A stretch of 64,000 bases of DNA from Comamonas testosteroni (GCF_030505195.1 NZ_CP129672.1:3320501-3384500); one strand, 5' to 3'. Counted from the stretch's first letter, positions 43,327-52,412 are shown. A program made the numbers and translations. Notes: generated from the sequence alone by a model not told the origin.

Positions 43327-44022
43327 ATGTCTGAGTCTGAAGTCCTGTCGCCTGTTTCCAATATTGAAAATCCCGCGGAGGACAGTCCTGCCGCTCCTGC
43401 CATGGCTCCTGCACGCAAGCGCCCCAAGCCGGGCGAACGCCGCGAGCAAATCTTGCAGGCATTGGCCTCCATGCTGGAAAAGCCCGGTGCCGACCGTATT
43501 ACCACGGCGGCCCTGGCTGCCCATCTGAGCGTGAGCGAGGCGGCTCTGTACCGTCATTTCGCCAGCAAGGCCCAGATGTTCGAAGGCCTGATCGAGTTCA
43601 TCGAGCAGTCCGTCTTCACGCTGGTGCAGCAGATCGTGGGCCGCGATGTGCCCGAGGCTGCACATGACCCGATCACGAGCGTGCGCAATGCCAACCGCGT
43701 GGTGGCATTGCTGCTGCAGTTCGGCGAAAAAAACCCTGGCATGGTGCGCGTGATGGTCGGCGACGCCATTGTTTTCGAGCACGAGCGTCTGCAGACCCGC
43801 ATGAACCAGTTCTTTGACCGCATCGAGTCCACCTTGCGCCAATGCCTGCGCCCTGCCGCTGGCGCCATGGGCTCTGCTGCACCGACGGCCGAAGCATCGG
43901 TGGCTGCCAGTGTGCTGACCTCGTTTGCGCTGGGGCGTCTGCAGCGCTATGCCCGCTCGGGCTTCCGCCGCCTGCCCACCGAACACCTGGATGCCAGCCT
44001 GGCCATGATGGTCGTGGTCTGA
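43327..44022 (+). CDS. slmA: Nucleoid occlusion factor SlmA (TetR fold)
   Basis: SlmA is a TetR-fold DNA-binding protein that blocks FtsZ ring assembly over the nucleoid. The 231-residue protein has PGERREQILQALASML then TTAALAAHLSVSEAALYRHFASKAQMFEGLIEFIEQSVF, the SlmA-type helix-turn-helix and following helix, and a C-terminal all-helical domain. It resembles SlmA more closely than ordinary TetR repressors, and its presence near argB fits gene order I recall from relatives. Residues 1-35 are an Ala/Pro-rich disordered lead. The ATG at 43327 replaces an upstream frame start at 43270. A strong terminator follows. Confidence 0.88.
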   Translation: MSESEVLSPVSNIENPAEDSPAAPAMAPARKRPKPGERREQILQALASMLEKPGADRITTAALAAHLSVSEAALYRHFASKAQMFEGLIEFIEQSVFTLVQQIVGRDVPEAAHDPITSVRNANRVVALLLQFGEKNPGMVRVMVGDAIVFEHERLQTRMNQFFDRIESTLRQCLRPAAGAMGSAAPTAEASVAASVLTSFALGRLQRYARSGFRRLPTEHLDASLAMMVVV

Positions 44023-44046
44023 GTCACTCGTCGGGTGCTCTTTCAG

Positions 44047-44080
44047 AAACGCCGCAGTCTCAGGACTGGCGGCGTTTTTT
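44047..44080 (+). terminator. Intrinsic terminator after slmA
   Basis: AAACGCCGC (44047-44055) pairs with GCGGCGTTT (44069-44077) around a 13-base loop, followed by a six-base T-run (44075-44080). It lies 25 bases after the slmA stop codon. Confidence 0.92.
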
Positions 44081-44180
44081 ATGGTGTATCAAGGCACCTG
44101 AGTCGGCAAAAGTTCTGGCAGGGAAGGGTAAGTATTTACCCTTGATGGATTCAAAAGCGGCCTGAAACTGTGCAAAATAG

Positions 44181-44194
44181 AACGAACGTTCGTT
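44181..44194. promoter_or_regulatory. TetR-type operator upstream of the fatty-acid regulator
   Basis: AACGAACGTTCGTT is a perfect 14-base palindrome 15 bases before the ATG of the TetR gene. Palindromes of this AACGAACG type are typical for TetR repressors of fatty-acid genes. It most likely mediates autoregulation; binding upstream of the acyl-CoA dehydrogenase gene was not seen in the same form. Confidence 0.7.
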
Positions 44195-44208
44195 TTATTG
44201 AGAGTTTC

Positions 44209-45015
44209 ATGGCCTCGTCTCCCGTTTCCCGTTCCACCACTTCTCCCGCCGCCAGGGATGCGGCGCATAGGGCCGGCCGTTCGGGGCAGCAAGGGGAGAG
44301 CGGGCCCGTGAAGACTAGCGCAAAGTCTCGCAAGCTGCACGCCCAGGCGCAAGATGCGGTTAGCCCCAGCAAGGCCGTTGAGGCTGCAGCCGTCCGGTCT
44401 GCGGGCCGCTCGCTCGCCAAAGGTCAGCAGACCAAGGCCACGATTGTCGAGGCAGCGCTCAATCTGGCAACCCATATCGGCCTTGAAGGCCTGTCCATTG
44501 GCGCGATTGCCGAGCTCACGGGGATGAGCAAATCGGGCGTTTTTGCCCATTTCGGCTCGCGTGAGGAATTGCAGATTTCCGTGGTGCACGAGTACCACGA
44601 CCGTTTCGAGCAGGAAGTCTTCTACCCCGCCATCGAGGCGTCGCGCGGCATTCCGCGTCTGCGCGAGCTGTTTGGCAACTGGATGAAGCGCACTTCCATG
44701 GAGATCGATTCCGGCTGCATCTATATCAGCGGAGCGGTGGAGTTCGACGACCGCACGGGTCCGGTGCGCGATGCACTGGTTGAATCCGTCAGCACCTGGC
44801 TGGCCGCCATGCGCCGCACCATTGTGCAAAGCCAGGAATGCGGCGATCTGCGTGCGGATGCCGATGCCAGCCAGTTGCTGTTTGAAATTCACGGCCTGAT
44901 TCTGGCCTTGCACTACGAGGCCCGCTTTCTGCACAGCGAAGGCTCGATAGAGCGCGCTCATGCAGGCTTCAACAACATTCTGGCGCGCTATGCCAGCGAG
45001 CCTCCGGCCGCCTGA
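44209..45015 (+). CDS. TetR-family regulator of the beta-oxidation cluster
   Basis: The 268-residue protein has an unusually long lead (about 65 residues, rich in Ser, Ala and Arg) before the TetR helix-turn-helix at about residues 70-115 (TKATIVEAALNLATHIGLEGLSIGAIAELTGMSKSGVFAHFGSREELQ). The C-terminal ligand domain resembles repressors that sense acyl-CoA or fatty acid. The ATG at 44209 was chosen because a longer frame (from 44170) would overlap the operator palindrome. It precedes an acyl-CoA dehydrogenase gene by 75 bases in the same direction, so it probably controls the beta-oxidation genes. Confidence 0.9.
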   Translation: MASSPVSRSTTSPAARDAAHRAGRSGQQGESGPVKTSAKSRKLHAQAQDAVSPSKAVEAAAVRSAGRSLAKGQQTKATIVEAALNLATHIGLEGLSIGAIAELTGMSKSGVFAHFGSREELQISVVHEYHDRFEQEVFYPAIEASRGIPRLRELFGNWMKRTSMEIDSGCIYISGAVEFDDRTGPVRDALVESVSTWLAAMRRTIVQSQECGDLRADADASQLLFEIHGLILALHYEARFLHSEGSIERAHAGFNNILARYASEPPAA

Positions 45016-45090
45016 GGCCACTCACAACCCGCGTCAGTTCCAACCCCAACAGCAAACCGTTCAACGCGCAACCATCACAGGAGACGACAA

Positions 45091-46887
45091 ATGCCCAGCT
45101 ACAACCCGCCACTGCGTGACATGCAATTCCTCATGCACGAGGTCTTCAAGGTCACCGAGACCTACCAGCAGATTCCCAAGTACGCGGAGGTCGATGCCGA
45201 CACCATCAACGCGGTGGTCGAAGAGGCGGGAAAGTTTGCGGCCAATGTCGCGTTTCCCCTGAACATCTCCGGCGATGAAGAGGGCTGCACGCTGAACAAG
45301 GAGACTCACGAGGTCACCACGCCAAAGGGTTTCAAGCAGGCATACGCGCAGTTCATCGAAGGCGGCTGGCCTGCTCTGTCCTGCGATCCGGAGTATGGCG
45401 GCCAGGGCCTGCCCTTCGTGCTCAATTCGGCGCTGTATGAAATGCTCAACAGCGCCAATCAGGCCTGGACCATGTATCCCGGTCTGTCGCATGGTGCCTA
45501 TGAGGCTTTGCATGCCTATGGCACGCCGGAGCAGAAGAAGACCTATCTGGGCAAGCTGACCAGCGGCGAGTGGACCGGCACCATGTGCCTGACCGAGCCG
45601 CACTGCGGCACCGACCTGGGCCTGCTGCGCACCAAGGCCGAGCCCTTGGGGGATGGTAGCTACAAGATCACCGGCAACAAGATCTTCATCTCGGCCGGCG
45701 AGCATGACTTCACCAGCAACATCGTGCACCTGGTGCTGGCGCGTCTGCCCGATGCGCCTGTCGGCTCCAAGGGCATCAGCCTGTTCGTCGTGCCCAAGTT
45801 CAAGGTGAAGGCCGATGGAACGCTGGGCGAGCGCAATCCCATCTTCTGCGGTGCGCTGGAGCACAAGATGGGCATTCACGGCAATGCCACGGCCCAGATC
45901 AATATCGATGGTGCCGTCGGCACCCTGGTGGGCGAGCCCAACAAGGGGCTGCAAGCCATGTTCGTGATGATGAATGCGGCCCGCCTGGGCGTGGGCAACC
46001 AGTCGCTGGGACTGACCGAGGTGGCCTACCAGAATGCACTGGCCTATGCCAAGGACCGCCTGCAGATGCGCAGCCTGTCGGGCGTGAAGGCCAAGGACAA
46101 GCCGGCTGACCCCATCATCGTCCACCCCGATGTGCGCCGCATGCTGCTCACGGCCAAGGCCTATGCAGAAGGCGGCCGCGCGCTGTCCACCTTCTGCGGC
46201 CTGCTGCTGGACAAGGAGCTGCACCACCCCGACGAGAAGGTGCGCAAGGACAGCGGCGAGCTGGTGGCATTGCTGACGCCCATCGTCAAGGCCTTCATCA
46301 CCGACAACGGCTGGACGGCGACGACGCTGAGCCAGCAGGTCTTCGGCGGCCACGGCTTCATCAAGGAATGGGGCATGGAGCAGTTTGTGCGCGATGCGCG
46401 CATCAACATGATCTATGAAGGCACGAACGGCATCCAGGCGCTGGATCTGCTGGGCCGCAAGATCCTGGGCAACCAGGGCGCGACGCTCAAGAAGTTCGGC
46501 AAGCTGATCGCTCAGCTGGTGGAGGAAGAAGGCGTCAACGAGAAGATGAGCGAGTTCATCACGCCCATTGCCATGCTGGGCGAGCAGATGACCAAGTTCA
46601 CCACCGAGATCGGCTTCAAGGGCATGCAGAACACCGACGAAGTCGGCGCAGCCGCCGTGGACTATCTGCGCGTGGCCGGCCATCTGGTCTTTGGCTACCT
46701 GTTTGCCCGCATGGCCCAGGTGGCGCTGCGCGAGATCGCTGCCGGCAATGCGGATCCCTTCTACCAGGGCAAGCTGCAGACCGCGCGCTTTTACTTCGCC
46801 AAGCTGTTCCCCGAGACGGCGTCGCTGATGCGCACCGCTCGCGCCGGCAGCCAGTCGCTGATGGATAGCGACGCGGCCCTGGCTTGA
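45091..46887 (+). CDS. Acyl-CoA dehydrogenase, FadE-type with extra C-terminal domain
   Basis: The product oxidises acyl-CoA to trans-2-enoyl-CoA with FAD, the first step of beta-oxidation. The 598-residue protein has the usual three domains: MCLTEPHCGTDLGLLRTKAEPLG (flavin and substrate loop), the long middle, and INMIYEGTNGIQALDLLGRK with the catalytic Glu at about residue 435. About 130 residues beyond (FITPIAMLGEQMTKFTTE and later) are the extra C-terminal domain of the longer class. GGAGACGACAA precedes the ATG. It opens the metabolic part of the TetR cluster. Confidence 0.96.
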   Translation: MPSYNPPLRDMQFLMHEVFKVTETYQQIPKYAEVDADTINAVVEEAGKFAANVAFPLNISGDEEGCTLNKETHEVTTPKGFKQAYAQFIEGGWPALSCDPEYGGQGLPFVLNSALYEMLNSANQAWTMYPGLSHGAYEALHAYGTPEQKKTYLGKLTSGEWTGTMCLTEPHCGTDLGLLRTKAEPLGDGSYKITGNKIFISAGEHDFTSNIVHLVLARLPDAPVGSKGISLFVVPKFKVKADGTLGERNPIFCGALEHKMGIHGNATAQINIDGAVGTLVGEPNKGLQAMFVMMNAARLGVGNQSLGLTEVAYQNALAYAKDRLQMRSLSGVKAKDKPADPIIVHPDVRRMLLTAKAYAEGGRALSTFCGLLLDKELHHPDEKVRKDSGELVALLTPIVKAFITDNGWTATTLSQQVFGGHGFIKEWGMEQFVRDARINMIYEGTNGIQALDLLGRKILGNQGATLKKFGKLIAQLVEEEGVNEKMSEFITPIAMLGEQMTKFTTEIGFKGMQNTDEVGAAAVDYLRVAGHLVFGYLFARMAQVALREIAAGNADPFYQGKLQTARFYFAKLFPETASLMRTARAGSQSLMDSDAALA

Positions 46888-46911
46888 CGCTCCGCAGGTG
46901 CATGCTGCTTC

Positions 46912-46960
46912 GCTATTGAAAGAGTAGCTGCATGCGCCTATTCATCCGTTGTTTTGAATA
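46912..46960. repeat. Intergenic repeat, family A (short copy)
   Basis: The gap between the acyl-CoA dehydrogenase and the DUF2147 gene holds CGCTATTGAAAGAGTAGCTGC and GCGCCTATTCATC, shortened arms of the family A element. It resembles the copies near 8815 and 26640. Confidence 0.45.
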
Positions 46961-46974
46961 TAAAGGACTCGGAA

Positions 46975-47418
46975 ATGAAGAAGATAAAAGCGGTAGTAGC
47001 TCTTGTATTGATAGCGAGCAGCATGTCGGCCGCCTGGGCGCAGATGTCGCCCATAGGCACCTGGCGCAGCATGGATGAAAAGGAAAACACGCCCAAGGCG
47101 CAGGTGAAGATCACCGAGGCCGGCGGCGTGGTCACGGGCAAGGTCGAGGCCCTGCTGCGCAAGGGCGCGGACCCGAATGCGCTGTGCACCGAGTGCAAGG
47201 ACGAGCTCAAGGACAAGCCCGTGGTGGGCATGACGCTGATCAGCGGCGTCAAGAAGGCCGAAGGCAAGGAAGTCTGGGAAGGCGGCAAGATTCTCGATCC
47301 CGAAAACGGCAAGACCTATACCGTGCGCCTGACGCCCATCGACGCAGGCCAGAAGCTGGAAGTGCGTGGCTCCATCGGCCCCTTCTGGCGTACCCAGACC
47401 TGGATCCGCGTTCAGTAA
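46975..47418 (+). CDS. Secreted DUF2147 family protein
   Basis: The 147-residue protein has a signal peptide (KKIKAVVALVLIASSMSAAWAQ, residues 2-23) and a small beta-rich domain typical of DUF2147: SPIGTWRSMDEKENTPKAQVKI, LCTECKDELKDKPVVGMTLI, WEGGKILDPENGKTYTVRL and the C-terminal FWRTQTWIRV. Members are periplasmic and of unknown function, sometimes near fatty-acid genes, as here. The ATG at 46975 has AAGGA eight bases upstream. A family B repeat follows. Confidence 0.9.
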   Translation: MKKIKAVVALVLIASSMSAAWAQMSPIGTWRSMDEKENTPKAQVKITEAGGVVTGKVEALLRKGADPNALCTECKDELKDKPVVGMTLISGVKKAEGKEVWEGGKILDPENGKTYTVRLTPIDAGQKLEVRGSIGPFWRTQTWIRVQ

Positions 47419-47423
47419 TTGAA

Positions 47424-47575
47424 ATGAAGCCCCTTGAGTCGCTGCGCCTGGATGGCTGCGTACCTTCCTCTTCTCTTGACGCGTTACGCGCTGACGGAGG
47501 GGGGATGCAGCCCCGGCCCTCGCTCGGCTGCCCCGGACCGGGGCGCGCCAGTTTCATGCGCTGTGCGCTTTATGA
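47424..47575. repeat. Intergenic repeat, family B (copy 2)
   Basis: GCCCCTTGAGTCGCTGCGCC is followed by a T/C-rich block, a matching G-rich block (GGAGGGGGGATGC), GCCCTCGCTCGGCTGCCCCG and GGGGCGCGCCAGTTTCATGC. Order and words match copy 1 at 19447 and partly copy 3 at 50031, and again it follows a stop codon at once. It fills most of the gap before the next gene. Confidence 0.7.
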
Positions 47576-47596
47576 ATACCTGAAATGAATGCAATC

Positions 47597-50020
47597 ATGT
47601 CCCGATTCAATGTGAAAAAAGTCGCCGTGCTGGGCGCGGGCGTGATGGGTGCGCAGATTGCCGCCCATCTGGTCAACGTCAAGGTGCCGGTCATTTTGTT
47701 TGACCTGCCGGCCAAGGACGGCTCCAAGAGCGGCATTGCAGAGCGCGCCATTGCCAACCTGAAAAAGCTCAAGCCTTCGCCGATCGGTGTGGCCGATGAT
47801 GTGGAGCTGATCCAGGCGGCCAACTACGAAGAGCATATGAAGCTGCTCAAGGGCTGCGATCTGGTGATTGAGGCCATTGCCGAGCGCATGGACTGGAAGC
47901 TGGACCTGTATCACAAGATCGCTCCCTTCGTCGCCAAGCACGCGCTGCTGGCATCCAACACTTCGGGCCTGTCGATCACCAAGCTGTCCGAGGCCTTGCC
48001 CGACGCCATCAAGCCGCGCTTTTGCGGCATTCACTTCTTCAACCCGCCGCGCTATATGCAGCTGGTGGAGCTGATCAACACGCCCACCACGCAGGCCGAG
48101 GTGCTGGACCAGCTCGAGGCCTTTGTCACCAGCACGCTGGGCAAGGGCGTGGTGCGCGCGCACGACACGCCCAACTTCATCGCCAACCGCATCGGCATCG
48201 CCGGCATGCTGTCCACGATGAAGGAGGTCGAGAACTTCGGCCTGTCCTTTGACGTGGTGGACGACCTCACGGGCAAGAAGCTGGGCCGTGCCTCCTCGGG
48301 CACCTTCCGCACGGCCGATGTGGTGGGCCTGGACACCATGGCTCATGTCGTCAAGACGCTGCAGGACAATCTGAGCCTGGAGACCGACCCCTTCTACGCA
48401 AGCTTCGGCACGCCGCCCGTGCTGGCCAAGCTGATCGAGCTGGGCAACCTGGGCCAGAAGACCAAGAAGGGCTTCTACAAGAAGGTCGGTCGCGACATCT
48501 TCCAGTTCGAGCTCGACAGCGAGGACTACATTCCCGCAGGCGGCAAGGCCGATGAGGTCTACGGCCGCATGCTCAAGAAGCCCGCTGCAGAGCGCCTGAA
48601 GCTGCTGCGCAATGCCGAGGGCAAGGAAGGCCAGTTCCTCTGGGCCATTTTGCGCAACAGCTTCCACTATGCCGCCGTGCACCTGCAATCCATTGCCGAT
48701 TGCGCACGCGATGTGGATCAGGCCATGCGTTGGGGCTTCGGCATGAAGCAGGGCCCATTCGAGCTGTGGCAGGAAGCCGGCTGGCTGGAGGTGGCCAAGA
48801 TGGTGCAGGAGGACATCGATGCCGGCAAGGCGCTGTGCAAGGCGCCGCTGCCCCTATGGGTTTTCGAAGGTCCGGTGGCCGAGGCCGGCGGCGTGCACAC
48901 GGGCAATGGCTCGTGGAGCCCTGCGCAGAACCAATTCGTGCCGCGCCGTGTGCTGCCCGTGTACGAGCGTCAGCTCTTCCCCGAGAAACTGCTGGGTGAA
49001 ACCGATCTGCCCGACTGGCAGACGGCTGGCACGACGATTGCCGAAACCAGGGCGCTGCGCACCTGGACGCTGGATGAGGATGACAGCCCCTGCGGTAAGC
49101 GAGTCTTGATTGCCAGCATCAAGAACAAGATGCACGCCATCAGCCCCGAAGTCATGGAAGGCCTGATGGAGGCGGTGGATACGGCCGAGAGCGACTTCGA
49201 CGCCATGGTCATCTGGTCCGGCGATGCGCCCTTCAGCGTGGGCGCGGACCTGGAGGCCACCATGCCTGCCTTTGTGATCGGTGGAGCGGACGCCATCGAG
49301 AGCATCGAGCAGGAGCTGCAGAACCTGATGCTGCGCCTGCGTTATGCACAGGTGCCCGTGGTGTCTGCCATTCACGGGCTGGCGCTGGGCGGTGGCTGCG
49401 AGATGGCGGTGTATTCGGCGCGTCGCGTGGCCCATATGGAAAGCTATATCGGTCTGGTGGAAGTCGGCGTGGGCCTGGTGCCCGGCGCCGGCGGCCTGAC
49501 CTATATCGCGCGCCGCGCTGCCGAAAATGCTGCCACCAGCACCGGCAAGGATTTGCTGCCCTTCCTGACCGAAGGCTTCACGGCCGCTGCCATGGCCAAG
49601 GTGGGCACCAGCGCCCTGGAGTCGCGCAAGCTCGGCTATCTGCTGGACAGCGACATCGTCGTGGCCCACAAGGACGAGGTGCTGTTTGTTGCCATCAACG
49701 AGGCCAAGGCCATGGCCGCCAGCGGTTGGCGTGCACCGCACAAGCGCAGCTTTCCCGTGGCGGGGCGCAGCGGCCAGGCCACCATCAAGGGCTCGCTGGT
49801 CAATATGCGCGACGGCGGCTTCATCAGCGAGTTCGACCAGCATATTGCGGGTCTGATCGCCAATGTGGTCTGCGGCGGCGATGTCGATGCCGGCACGCTG
49901 GTGGATGAGGCCTATCTGATGAGCCTGGAGCGCAAGGCTTTCTGCCACCTGATTGCCCACCCCAAGACCCATGAACGAATCCTGGGCATGCTGAACACCG
50001 GCAAGCCGGTACGCAACTGA
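47597..50020 (+). CDS. 3-hydroxyacyl-CoA dehydrogenase / enoyl-CoA hydratase fusion
   Basis: This trifunctional-type beta-oxidation enzyme hydrates enoyl-CoA and oxidises the 3-hydroxyacyl-CoA. The 807-residue protein has the dehydrogenase half first (VAVLGAGVMGAQIAAHLVNV; HFFNPPRYMQLVELI; FIANRIGIAGMLSTM) and the enoyl-CoA hydratase half last (from about residue 480; VPVVSAIHGLALGGGCEMAVYSARR). That order is the reverse of Escherichia coli FadB and is common in betaproteobacteria. The ATG at 47597 (MSRFNVKKVAVLG) was preferred to 47585, four codons earlier; neither has a clear ribosome-binding site. It lies between two family B repeats. Confidence 0.95.
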   Translation: MSRFNVKKVAVLGAGVMGAQIAAHLVNVKVPVILFDLPAKDGSKSGIAERAIANLKKLKPSPIGVADDVELIQAANYEEHMKLLKGCDLVIEAIAERMDWKLDLYHKIAPFVAKHALLASNTSGLSITKLSEALPDAIKPRFCGIHFFNPPRYMQLVELINTPTTQAEVLDQLEAFVTSTLGKGVVRAHDTPNFIANRIGIAGMLSTMKEVENFGLSFDVVDDLTGKKLGRASSGTFRTADVVGLDTMAHVVKTLQDNLSLETDPFYASFGTPPVLAKLIELGNLGQKTKKGFYKKVGRDIFQFELDSEDYIPAGGKADEVYGRMLKKPAAERLKLLRNAEGKEGQFLWAILRNSFHYAAVHLQSIADCARDVDQAMRWGFGMKQGPFELWQEAGWLEVAKMVQEDIDAGKALCKAPLPLWVFEGPVAEAGGVHTGNGSWSPAQNQFVPRRVLPVYERQLFPEKLLGETDLPDWQTAGTTIAETRALRTWTLDEDDSPCGKRVLIASIKNKMHAISPEVMEGLMEAVDTAESDFDAMVIWSGDAPFSVGADLEATMPAFVIGGADAIESIEQELQNLMLRLRYAQVPVVSAIHGLALGGGCEMAVYSARRVAHMESYIGLVEVGVGLVPGAGGLTYIARRAAENAATSTGKDLLPFLTEGFTAAAMAKVGTSALESRKLGYLLDSDIVVAHKDEVLFVAINEAKAMAASGWRAPHKRSFPVAGRSGQATIKGSLVNMRDGGFISEFDQHIAGLIANVVCGGDVDAGTLVDEAYLMSLERKAFCHLIAHPKTHERILGMLNTGKPVRN

Positions 50021-50030
50021 TTTGATATGG

Positions 50031-50145
50031 GCATCCCCCTGAGTCGCTGCGCGCCTTCCCCCTTCTCCCGCTTTGCGGGAAGGGGAGCGCCAGCAACGCT
50101 GCGGGGCGGCCCTTGCTTGCTGGCTGCTGGTATGCGCCGCCAAGC
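50031..50145. repeat. Intergenic repeat, family B (copy 3)
   Basis: CCCCCTGAGTCGCTGCGCGCC, a hairpin of CCCGC and GCGGG within C-rich and G-rich arms, then GCTGCGGGGCGGCCCTTGCT. The last word is shared almost base for base with copy 1. It follows the stop codon of the fusion gene by ten bases and precedes the thiolase gene in the same direction. Confidence 0.75.
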
Positions 50146-50200
50146 AATTGAAGCCTTGCACACAGGTTAAAGAGCTAAGAGACAACCAAGGAATTTGGTC

Positions 50201-51397
50201 ATGAAACAAGTACAAGACGCCTATATCGTTGCCGCCACGCGCACGCCTATCGGTCGCTCGCACAAGGGTTTTTTCCGCAACTACCGTCCCGACGATCTGC
50301 TGGCCACCACGCTCAAGGCGGCGCTGGCCCAGGTGCCCGGCCTGGACCCCAAGGCGATCGAGGACATCGTCTGCGGCTGCGCGATTCCCGAAGCCCAGCA
50401 GGGCCTGAACGTGGCGCGTATCGGTGCCGTGCTGGCGGGACTGCCCACCAGCATCGGCGGCATCACCGTCAACCGTTTCTGCGCCTCTGGCCTGTCGGCC
50501 GTGGCCATGGCGGCAGACCGCATCCGCGTCGGTGAAGCCGATGTGATGGTTGCCGCCGGCGTGGAGAGCATGAGCATGGTGCCCATGATGGGCAATGCGC
50601 CCAGCCTCTCGCCCAGCATCTTCGAGCGCGATGGCGATGTGGGCATTGCCTACGGCATGGGCCTGACGGCAGAGAAGGTGGCCCAGCAGTGGAAGGTCTC
50701 GCGCGAGGCGCAAGACGCGTTTGCACTCGAATCGCACCGCCGCGCGATCGCCGCGCAGCAGGCCGGCGAGTTTGCCGCCGAGATCACGCCGATCGAAGTC
50801 ACCGACCGCACGCTGAACATCGCCACCGGCGAAACCGTGGCCAGCACACGCACCGTGAGCCTGGACGAAGGCCCGCGCCCCGATACCAGCCTCGAAGGCC
50901 TGGCCAAGCTGCGCACCGTGTTTGCGGCGCGCGGCTCGGTCACTGCGGGCAATAGCTCTCAGACCAGCGATGGTGCGGGCGCGCTGATCATTGCCAGCGG
51001 CGATGCCGTCAAGCGCTTTGGTCTGACGCCGCTGGCGCGTTTCGTCAGCTACGCCAGCAAGGGCGTGCCACCCGCCATCATGGGCATTGGCCCTATCGAG
51101 GCCATTCCCGCTGCGCTGCGCTACGCGGGTCTCAAGCAGGACGATATCGACTGGTACGAGCTCAACGAGGCTTTTGCGGCCCAGTCCCTGGCCGTCATCA
51201 ACACCCTGGGCCTGGACCAGAGCAAGGTCAACCCCATGGGCGGTGCGATTGCACTGGGCCATCCGCTGGGGGCGACCGGAGCCATCCGTGCCGCCACCGT
51301 GGTGCATGCGCTGCAACGCAAGCAGCTCAAGTACGGCATGGTGACCATGTGCGTGGGCATGGGTCAGGGCGCGGCAGGCATCTTCGAGCGCGTCTGA
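50201..51397 (+). CDS. Acetyl-CoA acyltransferase (thiolase)
   Basis: The thiolase cleaves 3-ketoacyl-CoA to acetyl-CoA and a shortened acyl-CoA. The 398-residue protein has the nucleophile Cys in ITVNRFCASGLSAVAMAADRI (about residue 90), the AAGVESMSMVPM segment, and the catalytic NEAFAA, GGAIALGHPLGATGA and CVGMGQG motifs at the C-terminus. The ATG at 50201 follows an AAGGAA with seven-base spacing, better than a TTG two codons earlier. With the preceding fusion gene it forms the fadB-fadA-like pair. Confidence 0.96.
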   Translation: MKQVQDAYIVAATRTPIGRSHKGFFRNYRPDDLLATTLKAALAQVPGLDPKAIEDIVCGCAIPEAQQGLNVARIGAVLAGLPTSIGGITVNRFCASGLSAVAMAADRIRVGEADVMVAAGVESMSMVPMMGNAPSLSPSIFERDGDVGIAYGMGLTAEKVAQQWKVSREAQDAFALESHRRAIAAQQAGEFAAEITPIEVTDRTLNIATGETVASTRTVSLDEGPRPDTSLEGLAKLRTVFAARGSVTAGNSSQTSDGAGALIIASGDAVKRFGLTPLARFVSYASKGVPPAIMGIGPIEAIPAALRYAGLKQDDIDWYELNEAFAAQSLAVINTLGLDQSKVNPMGGAIALGHPLGATGAIRAATVVHALQRKQLKYGMVTMCVGMGQGAAGIFERV

Positions 51398-51409
51398 ACG
51401 CTGCCGACC

Positions 51410-52375
51410 ATGCAGACCGACCCGTCGCAAGCCTCTGGGCCAGCTCCGGTGCAAGCTACCGTGCAATGGACGGAGTTGGCTTTGCCCATCTCCGTGGGCT
51501 CGGCCCATCTGGTGCTGCGCCAGTGTCAGCCCAGGGCGGCTGCGCCGCTGGCCCAGGTGGTGGTGGCGGGCGCCATGGGCGTGCAGCAAAGCTATTACCA
51601 GGCCTTTGCCCGCTGGCTGGCGGAGCAGGGCTATGGCGTCACCACCTTCGACTACCGCGGTCATGGCCTGTCGCTGCAGGTGCCGCTGCGCGACGCCAGG
51701 GCCGACTTGCTGGACTGGGCCAAGGACTGCGAGCTGGTGGCCGTGCATCTCAAGCAGCAGTTTCCCCAGCAGCCGCTGATCTGGATTGGTCATAGCGTGG
51801 GCTCGCAACTGCCGGGGCTGGCTTCCATCCCCCTGCCCATCAACGGCTTGCTTTCCGTGGGCAGCGGCAGCGGCTACTGGCGCGATAACGCAGCGCCCAC
51901 GAGGCGCATGATCCGGCTGTTCTGGTGGGGTGTCGCTCCGCTGGTCACGGCTTTGTACGGCGCTTTTCCGGGACGCAAGCTGGGCATCGTGGGCGATCTG
52001 CCGGCAGGCGTGATCTGGCAGTGGCGTCGCTGGTGCCTGAATCCTCTGTACGCCATGGGGGTGGAGGGGCGCTGGGCCGCCGAGGCCTATGCAGCAGCCC
52101 ACTACCCCTTGCATGCGCTGTATTTCGAGGACGACGAAATGATGTCGCTGGCCAGCGCGCAAGCGCTGGTGGGCTGGTACAAAAGTGCGCCCAGCACGCT
52201 GGAGCGTGTGGACCCGGGGCTGGCTCCGGGCGGACGCATAGGCCATCTGGGGTATTTCAAGGAAGAGATGCGCGAGCTACTGTGGCAGCCCCTGCTGCCT
52301 TTGCTGCAGAGCTGGCGCGACGGTGACCGCGGCCCAGGCAAACCCTTGTTCGGGCCGCATGAGTCACCTGTTTGA
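51410..52375 (+). CDS. Alpha/beta hydrolase
   Basis: The 321-residue protein has an alpha/beta-hydrolase core: GVQQSYYQAFARWLAEQGYGVTTFDYRGHGLS near residue 75 and the nucleophile elbow IGHSVGSQLPG (Ser at about residue 130). A late FEDDEMMSLASAQAL segment holds a likely acidic residue, and HLGYF near the end the catalytic His. The substrate is unknown; position in a beta-oxidation cluster suggests an ester or thioester. It starts 12 bases after the thiolase gene and is probably co-transcribed with it. Confidence 0.87.
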   Translation: MQTDPSQASGPAPVQATVQWTELALPISVGSAHLVLRQCQPRAAAPLAQVVVAGAMGVQQSYYQAFARWLAEQGYGVTTFDYRGHGLSLQVPLRDARADLLDWAKDCELVAVHLKQQFPQQPLIWIGHSVGSQLPGLASIPLPINGLLSVGSGSGYWRDNAAPTRRMIRLFWWGVAPLVTALYGAFPGRKLGIVGDLPAGVIWQWRRWCLNPLYAMGVEGRWAAEAYAAAHYPLHALYFEDDEMMSLASAQALVGWYKSAPSTLERVDPGLAPGGRIGHLGYFKEEMRELLWQPLLPLLQSWRDGDRGPGKPLFGPHESPV

Positions 52376-52412
52376 CGGCTTTCATTCCCGCCCTTGGGCA
52401 ACACTGCCAAAC

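Noticed and set aside
48854..52246. A 1130-codon open frame on the minus strand across the beta-oxidation genes
   Set aside because: It runs antisense to two well-supported genes, has no recognisable domain, is rich in His, Gln, Arg and Ala as expected from the complement of high-GC codons, and crosses three gene boundaries and a repeat.
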